Source: Chrysogorgia sp. JL179-B06
Lineage: Eukaryota > Cnidaria > Anthozoa > Scleralcyonacea > Chrysogorgiidae
Length of the DNA stretch: 64,000 nt
Direction of reading: 5' to 3'
Assembly (NCBI GenBank): GCA_035772405.1
Contig: JAYKKM010000029.1
Location: forward strand, 1,340,001-1,404,000
Below, piece after piece: positions 56,885-64,000 of this stretch. The first letter of the stretch is position 1. Each line of letters starts with the position of its first letter. Position numbers and translations under genes: made by a program. The notes beneath the pieces were generated by a model, which was given only the letters and a program-made list of their open reading frames with translations, searched no databases and was not told the DNA's origin.

Positions 56885-57126
56885 TACCTCTGCCCTACTG
56901 GCACGAGTACCTGGACTTAGTATACCTTTTTAAAGCATTAGTTGGTTCATGTGACTCTTACATTTCTATTAATTCCTCCATCCGTGTAACAAGACGTACA
57001 AACCGATCAAATGAATTTGTTTTAAATATCCCTAAAGTGAATAGCGTAACTTTTCAGAACAGTTTCTACTGTAGAACCCCTAGGATATTCAACTCTGTAA
57101 CATCACATCTGCGAGACTTCTTCTGA
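56885..57126 (+). pseudogene. CR1-like LINE RT C-terminal fragment
   Basis: About 80 codons open to a TGA: LLPLPYWHEYLDLVYLFKAL, then RRTNRSNEF and FQNSFYCRTPRIFNSV. This is the conserved C-terminal end of CR1/L2-like LINE polymerases. It lies at the inner edge of the right arm, unrelated to the rest of the element. Confidence 0.8.
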
Positions 57127-57380
57127 CTTCTTCTTCTGCGAGAGGTTCATATCTTCGCAGAACTGTCGAAGATCTAAATTGATCGTAAAGCTATCATATA
57201 AATCTCTCTTGATCGTGACACTAGTGCTCTTAGTTCAAATTATTCAAATGTTCAGTCTTAGCAACCTAACAAAATGCCTGACAACATTAATGAAGTCAGC
57301 CACATAAGCCAAACCGATATATAGTTATTCTAAGGATTTATGGTGAAGGAAAATTTGAAGTGAAAAATGCAACTTAGAGG

Positions 57381-57454
57381 CCTTCCGGCTGGAATTGAAT
57401 CCGCGACCCTGCGATGCTAGCTAGTGCAGTGCTCTGACCACTGAGCTACGGAAG
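57381..57454 (-). repeat. tRNA-like SINE head, family 1, right arm
   Basis: Mirror copy of the unit at 54556-54629, same CTAG duplication. Confidence 0.75.
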
Positions 57455-58050
57455 TTGTTGTCGAGAGCCTAGTCACGATATATGATATATAGCTAACCGT
57501 GTTAAACTTTTATTTCGATTGCATCTAGATAAGCAATTTTGGGCCATCGTATAAATCTCTGTTGATCGTGACACCAGTTATTTTGAAGTTCATCCCATAT
57601 CATATCCATGGCGCATGCGCTGCTCTCGCGCTGCCTACTGTCCCACATGGAGGCGAAGTGTATAATTACAAGCAATAAGAGCTATATTTTATATTATTAA
57701 AAGCAATAAGAGCTATCTTTTGATAATGACGTAATGCCTTCGGAAATCAAGTTCGGAAGGAGTCGGAATATAGGGGCGGAGGAAGAGGACTAAGGTTAGT
57801 GAAGACTGATATGCATAATAATAAGGCGTTATAAAATGAATACCAATTAGGGTTTGGGGTCCTACAGGTACACGAGGCCTGAAGGTTTAATGACGTAATC
57901 TGAATAAATAATTAGGGTTAAGGGATCGTGTAGGTTCACGAGAAGTCATGACGTAATCCCAAAATTCGAAATGATGTCATGAATATTTAATTAGGCGGCA
58001 TCCCTTTGGGGGCCAGATGGGGGGGGGGGGGGGTATTACTACTTTTATAT

Positions 58051-58417
58051 ACAGTATGAAGCAACAATATTTTAGCAATCAAAATCTATAACTTCTAGGA
58101 CTTGTAGGTGATTAATAAAACTGTTTTTTATAAGTTCTCGGTTAAAAACGTCAGTATATCAACTGAATATTAAATATAACTTAAAACGAGTCGGTTTTCC
58201 AATTTGAACGAAACTGAAAAACCGATCTCTAGAAATAACCAATGAACCGCCTCAACTTAATTATAATCCATTTTCAGGAGTTTTGTCTTGTATTTTGACG
58301 CCTGTTTTCAATTATATTTATCTTATTTTATTTTATTTTATTTGGAGAGCTTTCATAAGTCTTTACTTGTGCTGACAGGTATTTCAATGTAATTTTAACG
58401 TTATTTTCTATCGACAG
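58051..58417. other. intron upstream of coiled-coil exon
   Basis: Ends at acceptor TTTTCTATCGACAG. No other feature. Confidence 0.5.
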
Positions 58418-58720
58418 CTTGACCAACTAGAATGTCCTGAAGATGTGAATGCAGAAAGGACTGTAGAATGTCTTGAATGTGCCAAACTGAAGAAGGAAAA
58501 GCTAAAGTCGAAGGAGGAAAAGCTAAAGTCGAAGGAGGAAATTGAAAAGTTAAAGGAGGAAATTGAAAAGTTCAAGGAAGAAATTGAAAAGTTGGAGGAG
58601 GTGCTGAAGGCTACAATGCTGCAAATGAGCACTGAAAAAGAGAAGCAAACCATTGAGAAAAAACCTTCCTCTTCCGGTACTTTTCACGAGCAAACTGGAC
58701 TTCAGGAGCAATCTGGAACG
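58418..58720 (+). CDS. coiled-coil protein, internal exon A
   Basis: Bounded by acceptor CTATCGACAG and donor GGAACG|GTTAGT, 101 codons, phase 0-0. It begins LDQLECPEDVNAE, has CLEC, then about 60 residues of K/E-rich heptads (KSKEEKLKSKEEIEKLKEE) predicted to form a coiled coil, with a short tandem duplication, then a Ser/Gln-rich tail ending EQSGT. I do not recognise the protein. Clean splice signals and an open frame support a host gene, in the same strand and phase as 63664-63774. Confidence 0.75.
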
Positions 58721-58794
58721 GTTAGTATTACAATTTATAAAATAACATTTTGAAAAGGTGTGCTCTGATTGGCTAAAAGCAATCTTTCCATTAA

Positions 58795-58962
58795 GAAACA
58801 GAAAATATTTTCCGTGTTTACATACAGTTATAGAAACACGAGTGGATGTTTGGGAGAAGCGAGTGTTTCAACGCTATATTTCGAGTTCTCCCAACCTTTT
58901 ACGAGGGTTTCTATAACTGTATGTAAACACGGAAAGATGTTTTCTATTTCTTTTATAAAATA
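58795..58962. repeat. foldback MITE, family B copy 2
   Basis: Same family as 50070-50280: AAAATATTTTCCGTGTTTAC, ATACAGTTATAGAAACACGA and mirror. TTTATAAAATAAC occurs just outside on both sides. Confidence 0.9.
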
Positions 58963-60184
58963 ACACTGAGGAAATAAGTAATAAGACTCTTTTATTAAAA
59001 TGATGAAAATATACATTCTCCTTACTCCACTAGACAGCGTCGTCGGCTGCTCAAATGAACAGAAACGCTCTTAACTGTGAAGAAAAGCATCCAATCTTCT
59101 TGGCTGTCACAGAACATATTTATCGACATTTTAGCTGTTTGTGAGCAAAGGATCGTCTTACAGTCCATTTTATAAAAATGGCGGGAAAAATCCATGTTTT
59201 CCATCGAGTTATAGAAGCACGGCTTTCAGCCAATCAGCGCGTGCGTTTTTAATTTGTTATTTTATAAAACTATATAGAACTGTATAGAATTTTCCCGCCA
59301 TTTTTGAATTCAAATGAAAGGTTACGTTGCAAAACAGTTTAAAATTTCTTGTCGTTCAATTGCTTTTGCTCGCATAATTCAGTCGCTTTGACAGCTAAGA
59401 GTGATTTTTGCGTAAGGAAAGAGAATTTAAATTTTCACGATTTTAACAAATGAACCTTTTATCTATTTACCCGTGCTCTGTGCTAGCATGAATCTTAAAT
59501 TCGGCACTGTTATTATTAATACTAGCTCGTGTAGCGCGAGTCTAGGTTTCGGCTTCATTATTATTATCGTAGTATTTTTGGGGTTCCACAATTCACAAAT
59601 GGCAAAATTGCGTAATAATATTTTCCGTCAGGCTTTGCGAACCTCGAGGCATGGGGGTATTATAGTGGCCGAAATCTGGTCTTCACTGCAGGCCTCATTA
59701 AAGTGTGCGAGCGGCGCTCGCAGGCACATTTTCAATTTGTGCAGGCACAATTTTTTGGCTGATTTTTTAGCTAATTATTAAAACTGTGTTTACAAAACAT
59801 GACATTCGCAGGCACTATTTACAATTCAGAAAGTTTGTGCAGCGACAGAGATTTTATTTTTTTAGTTTACATGACGTATATCGTTTTCAAAATAATATTT
59901 TATTGCATGCAATGCAAGTTTTTCGTTGAAAAGCCTGTCACGGACAAAAAGAAATGATTGATCGCGTCGCGTGCAAACTAAGGTACGCTTATAGACAACG
60001 AACAAATAATATCATTTGCGGCAACTTTCCCCACTTTGCTTTGCTCGCTGACCAGAATGTCAGTTTCAGCAGCCCTTTAAATTCCAAGTCGTGGTGGCTC
60101 GAGTGTAATGTTTGGAAGTTATATTTCAAATGCGAGACGGCGAACTTTTCTGGGATTTCAAAGTCAGATCGAGGTCTTTTGAAA
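58963..60184. other. intronic stretch without supported exon
   Basis: ORFs of 60-102 codons lack splice-site pairs or domains. CCAAT box at 59230; TTATTTTATAAAA motif at 59263. Confidence 0.45.
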
Positions 60185-60345
60185 CGAGCGAACGAGGAGT
60201 TTTAACGCACGAGGAGTTTTAACGCACGAGGAGTTTTAACGCACGAGGAGTTTTAACGCACGAGGAGTTTTAACGCACGAGGAGTTTTAACGCACGAGGA
60301 GTTTTAACGCACGAGGAGTTTTAACGCACGAGGAGTTTTAACGAG
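60185..60345 (+). repeat. 17-bp minisatellite, ~9 units
   Basis: Exact tandem copies of GCACGAGGAGTTTTAAC. Unit identity is very high, suggesting recent expansion. Confidence 0.95.
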
Positions 60346-60851
60346 TTTGAAAATTTAATTGCAAGTGTTTCGTCGCAAAGATTTTGAAATCTACATTGTC
60401 ATACTACCGTTGTCAGCTGGCCGTGTGAAATTGACACAAAGCGTTTGTTTTCGGAAGCCAGAAGCGCAAGCGTCGTGAAGTTTTCCAAACCCTATAGTTT
60501 TCCATGACCATGGTTCGCACTTTGCACGCACAATTTTTGCAGGCACATTTCCAACTTCTAAATTCTGCTTGCAGGCACATACATATATTAATGATGCCTG
60601 CTTCACTGCCACGCAAATCAACCACAGAGTGCGCATGACTATAGGTCTAAATTAATCCCACAAGCGTTGTATCTTTGGTTAATCTATAAGTTCAAACGAA
60701 ACCTAATTAGTCTTTACCATTTAAAACGAAGACGAGTGAAAGTTTTATATTTGAGAACCTTCTTTATATCAAGAGAAAGCTGTTTTATTCTTGTTTAGCT
60801 AATGAAAACTAAGAGAAACTTTTATAAAGCGCCGCGAATTTGAGTCATATA
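60346..60851. other. intronic stretch
   Basis: No exon recognised. GCAGGCACA(T/A)TT motifs recur at 59726-59760 and 60540-60580. Confidence 0.4.
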
Positions 60852-61230
60852 GGCCCGTTTCAAACGTCGAACTTCTCATATGCCGAATCTAATGTAAATG
60901 ATCATGAACAAAGGGTTTTTCTAATTTCTCCGCCTACCCGTAGCGTAGCGCGGAGGTTTAAAATGGCCGCGTCTATTTTCGTCGTCGGTGTCAGAAACTG
61001 GCACGCGTGCACAATTTCCTTGTGAATTGTGTGCATCAAGTGACATCAATAGACATTTAGGGACTTTATAGAGGGGTACTTGGGAGAGTCAACCCTCTTG
61101 AGCAGTTCCATCAACCCCCATTTATTTTGCCACCATATATTTCGTTGCCTGCAGGCGGAGTGAACGCCTGAGCAGGCGTCTTGTTTACATTAGATTCGGC
61201 ACATGAAAAGTTCGACGTTTGAAACGGGCC
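60852..61230. mobile_element. Harbinger-like MITE, 379 bp
   Basis: The ~47-bp inverted ends begin GGCCCGTTTCAAACGTCGAA, similar to the GGCCCGGGTCAAACGACG start of the Harbinger at 473. GTTCGACGTTTGA also occurs in both. No TWA duplication is visible, so the flanks have mutated or the family differs. Confidence 0.7.
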
Positions 61231-61310
61231 GTGTTCAAATGATATAAACAACTTGATACAACGTCAAAGTTCAAAATACATGCTCGGCAGTTATATTATA
61301 GTTTTAGTCA

Positions 61311-61725
61311 TTAAGTCTTTCCTGTCCGGCTCAGTGAAAATGGGTCGTATAAAAATGAAGTCGTGGATCGAAAAACACGGCACACGGTAACGCAAGAATA
61401 AAAATTGAAAGCCCCAGGCACATGTACTGTGTTCCACTCACACGCCAAGTTTGATTTGATTTCATTTTTGTGGCATTTTGAATTTCCATGATGCTACGCA
61501 GGCGTGCAAGATGTGCTTTTCTAGAAAAATGAAAGTTTTTCAACCTAATTTATGATAATTAATGCTACTTTATATTAACATAATGTGTCTTGTTCGAGAA
61601 CTTTAAAAGCATTAGAAAAGCCAGTTTATTGGTCTTTCAGAAAATCTATATAGCTTTCGCAGCAGTAATGGTTATTTCCAGAGATATCAATAGAACTAGA
61701 AATAAAATTTTGGATGTTTTTCAGT
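61311..61725 (-). mobile_element. diverged copy of the 18315-18573 MITE
   Basis: TTAAGTCTTTCCTGTCCGGC, TTTTCAC, CACGGCACACGGTAACGCAA and the distal AAAATTTTGGATG block align in reverse to 18315-18573. Confidence 0.7.
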
Positions 61726-61734
61726 AATAAGCAT

Positions 61735-61815
61735 TATAAAATAACATGTATACACAACAAGCAATTTGATTGGTCAATACCCGTGCAGGATGAGAGTATC
61801 CTGCACGGGAATTTA
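61735..61815. repeat. short hairpin with CCAAT box
   Basis: CCCGTGCAGGAT and ATCCTGCACGGG flank GAGAGT. TTTGATTGGTCAATA lies just before. Confidence 0.85.
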
Positions 61816-61956
61816 CAGCAATTTTAAGTGGCGTTTTCCATCTCATTCCGTTTATCGTTATAAGTTAAAACAAAACTCTCAAAAAAAAAACAGAATATAG
61901 TTTTTTGTATTGTGAGAAAACTATCACCGTGAAAAAGATCGTCATCCATTTTGTGT

Positions 61957-62322
61957 TCATATAGCGAAGTTGAACAAAACAACGAGGTTTGAAAAGGTCA
62001 TGTTTTGAAAGCAACAAACTCGCGAGAATAATATACTGTTTAAATACCTTCTATTTTCTTGCCTGATGAACTCACTGCAGGGAAAAGAACAATCTTTATC
62101 TATACGAAGTAAAATACCCAACAGCTCTCGACTTAAAATCCAAAATCTTCCAGTGAAATTGTGAAAAAGACAACGAAGACCTTTCCAGAGCGACAGTTGC
62201 TGCCCATAATATCTGTCTGCAGTGTTCGCTTTGAAACAACAAGCCAAACCCTGAGACGGCTGATTCCAGTAATGATTAAGCTTTTGCCTAAAACTAGTCA
62301 GTATTTTTGATTTTTTATCCAT
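61957..62322 (-). CDS. unknown ORF, doubtful
   Basis: 121 codons from ATG (MDKKSKILTSFRQKLNHYW) with mixed, protein-like composition and several Cys. It lies between two hairpins that share GTGCAGGAT motifs, so it may belong to a foldback element. No domain is recognised. Length alone does not prove coding. Confidence 0.2.
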   Translation of the reverse strand: MDKKSKILTSFRQKLNHYWNQPSQGLACCFKANTADRYYGQQLSLWKGLRCLFHNFTGRFWILSRELLGILLRIDKDCSFPCSEFIRQENRRYLNSILFSRVCCFQNMTFSNLVVLFNFAI

Positions 62323-62504
62323 ATTATTCTCTTTGTTGTCGGATTTGTCGGGAAAACAAATTTCAGCTTTCCGGCCGCCTGCTCGACAACCTGCTCGACT
62401 GCTGTTGGAGACGAATTATGATTGGTAGTTGATAATTCTTGGGAGAATTTGTATTCTCATCATATTATTTTTGGATAAAATAACGACAGAGATATAACGA
62501 ATTT

Positions 62505-62715
62505 TATAAAATAAATACCAAATGGTTTTCCGTGCAGGATACTGTGATCCAAACACTTGGGATGTTGCTCGACTTCCGAAAAGCTAAAAAACACTCGCCT
62601 ATGGCTTGTGTTTTTTTACGCTTTTCGAAAGTCTCGCAACATCCCGCGTGTTTGGATCACAGTATCCTGCACGGAAAACCATTTGGTATTCCTTTAATAA
62701 CAGATAAATTGAAAA
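62505..62715. repeat. foldback MITE
   Basis: TACCAAATGGTTTTCCGTGC, AGGATACTGTGATCCAAACA and GAAAAGC are mirrored. The centre reads AACACTCGCCTATGGCTTGTG. Confidence 0.92.
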
Positions 62716-63204
62716 TAATCGAAGTAAAATAACGTCGAATGAAAATCAATTTATTAAATGTTGAATTGAAAATAATCAATGGAAAACCAGTTTAACAAAG
62801 TAAAATTGGTCAGTGAGCAAAAAGAGCACCCATCTGTGCTCCCCCCTCAATGGAGTAGAGGTTAATGGAGCAGAGTCTCTGCAGAGATCTCACCCGCACT
62901 GGTCCTCCCGTACGGGAACTCTAACTAATAAACAGATTGCGATTTTCTTCTATATACACCACACAGATTGTACTTTCTATGTACGTGTGTGATGATTTGT
63001 GGCAGCTAGTGAACCGTGTTTAGAAAGGTAGGAAATAGTTGACCAAATTGGCTTAAATTTTGACATGTGTGTTCTTTAGCCGACTTAGAATGATGATGAA
63101 AAAATTAGAGGACATAATATATATATTAAGCCATATAATAAATAGCTTATTAACCGAGCTAGTTCGGTCCGAATAGAAGGATATTAGTCTCGTTCGTTTT
63201 TCGT
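62716..63204. other. intronic stretch
   Basis: No feature recognised. Confidence 0.45.
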
Positions 63205-63515
63205 TTGTTCGGCTCGGCCATACTAAAACAGAACTCGGCCATACTAAAACAGAACTCGGCCATACTAAAACAGAACTCGGCCATACTAAAACAGAACTCG
63301 GCCATACTAAAACAGAACTCGGCCATACTAAAACAGAACTCGGCCATACTAAAACAGAACTCGGCCATACTAAAACAGAACTCGGCCATACTAAAACAGA
63401 ACTCGGCCATACTAAAACAGAACTCGGCCATACTAAAACAGAACTCGGCCATACTAAAACAGAACTCGGCCATACTAAAACAGAACTCGGCCATACTAAA
63501 ACAGAACTCAAACTA
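63205..63515 (+). repeat. 21-bp minisatellite, ~14 units
   Basis: Near-identical tandem copies of AACTCGGCCATACTAAAACAG. Open frames on both strands across it are artefacts of a unit length divisible by three. It lies 150 bp upstream of exon B. Confidence 0.97.
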
Positions 63516-63663
63516 AATTAAAAAACAACTCGACCAATATCCTTTTATCCGGACCTCGCGCTCGGTCAATAACATTATATTTATTTATTTACATGCATAT
63601 ACATTGGTCTTTATTATTGTCTTGAATTGATTATCTTTTTCTAACTTCTGTTCATCATTCCAG

Positions 63664-63774
63664 CAAGTGGCGTCCAACGAGACTGGAGAGCCTCCGAAAG
63701 TCATCGCTAAGATCTCTGAAAATGGGGGGAAAATTATAGACTCATCCACACATTCAATTCAAGAGGATGAAACG
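63664..63774 (+). CDS. coiled-coil gene, internal exon B
   Basis: Bounded by acceptor CATCATTCCAG and donor GAAACG|GTTAGT: 37 codons, phase 0-0 (QVASNETGEPPKVIAK ... SIQEDET). Donor sequence and phase are the same as exon A, so the two may be consecutive exons, or exon B could be skipped without a frame change. Acidic and Ser/Thr-rich, no domain. Confidence 0.65.
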
Positions 63775-64000
63775 GTTAGTACTAGTAAAAATAACCACAG
63801 ATATCTAGTAATTTTAACTATTTGGAATGTAGTAACTTGGTCGTAGTTAGTTGTTTTAACCACAATTTTCTAATCAAAACTACTATAACTGTAGTGATTT
63901 GAAAATTGTAGGATTTGAAAATAGAATGTAAATAACGGTTAATATGAAATTGTTAAGTCTGTACATAGTAATGTTTGTGTTTGATGTTGAACCAATAGCA
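63775..64000. other. intron continuing past the window
   Basis: No further exon seen. Confidence 0.5.

Larger units (their letters stand above)
53943..58050. mobile_element. 4.1-kb element with ~900-bp terminal inverted repeats
   Basis: The left arm (53943-54868) and right arm (57144-58050) are inverted copies with a few indels. Both contain a tRNA-like unit, TGCGCCATGGATATGATATG and AGGCGGCATCCCTTTGGGGG. The C/G run near each end differs in length (7 and 15). The core holds degenerate coding-like repeats, a LINE end and an AAAGTTAA-rich tract. No transposase is seen, so the superfamily is unknown, and I could not define a target duplication. Confidence 0.85.

Noticed and set aside
59473..59781. 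102-codon ORF in the coiled-coil gene intron
   Set aside because: Biased composition, no splice signals, no domain, and overlap with dispersed GCAGGCACA motifs.
63205..63515. CRISPR-like array or repetitive protein gene
   Set aside because: Units are directly adjacent with no spacers. The open frames only reflect a 21-bp period. The context is a eukaryotic intron.

Overview
The window is animal nuclear DNA from an invertebrate. It is AT-rich and packed with transposons, with a few spliced exons and no bacterial-type operons. A fibrinogen-related gene, a Harbinger element with a cysteine-rich accessory domain, APE-type LINEs, tRNA-derived repeats and many foldback MITEs together suggest a cnidarian such as a coral or sea anemone. 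That assignment rests on remembered repeat families, not on a search.

Host genes are sparse. (1) A fibrinogen-related domain (FReD) is split over two exons, 12846-13223 and 17577-17830. Its intron has been enlarged by an antisense LINE and a MITE. (2) A lysine/glutamate-rich coiled-coil gene shows two phase 0-0 exons, 58418-58720 and 63664-63774, separated by a 4.9-kb repeat-filled intron. It continues beyond the right edge.

Mobile DNA dominates. 473-5152 is a Harbinger element with exact 41-bp TIRs and a TAA duplication. It carries a zinc-finger + Myb/MADF-like gene in two exons and an opposing transposase broken by one stop codon. 13990-17000 (-) and 18726-22018 (+) are degenerate LINEs, and shorter LINE pieces lie at 23960-24676, 49200-49714 and 56885-57126. 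31500-32200 holds a decayed P-loop ATPase resembling an SF3 helicase. 33409-34978 (-) is a piggyBac relic. 45390-48990 is a striking DNA transposon: 690-bp inverted repeats of equal length, an AT target duplication with a recognisable empty site, and an intact SWIM + YqaJ-nuclease ORF. 53943-58050 is a second long-TIR element; its core holds degenerate tandem coding units with a BH1-like motif.

The remainder is mostly hairpin (foldback) MITEs, TTAA-flanked MITEs, tRNA-derived repeats (some in mirror-image pairs), (AT)n tracts, and minisatellites with 17-, 21-, 24/26- and 33-bp units. Several elements are nested, so relative ages can be read: for example, the YqaJ transposon lies inside one foldback repeat and a LINE tail lies inside another.

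All calls were made by eye. Exon joins, superfamily names and weak homologies (BH1, SF3, hammerhead-like) are inferences and are graded accordingly.
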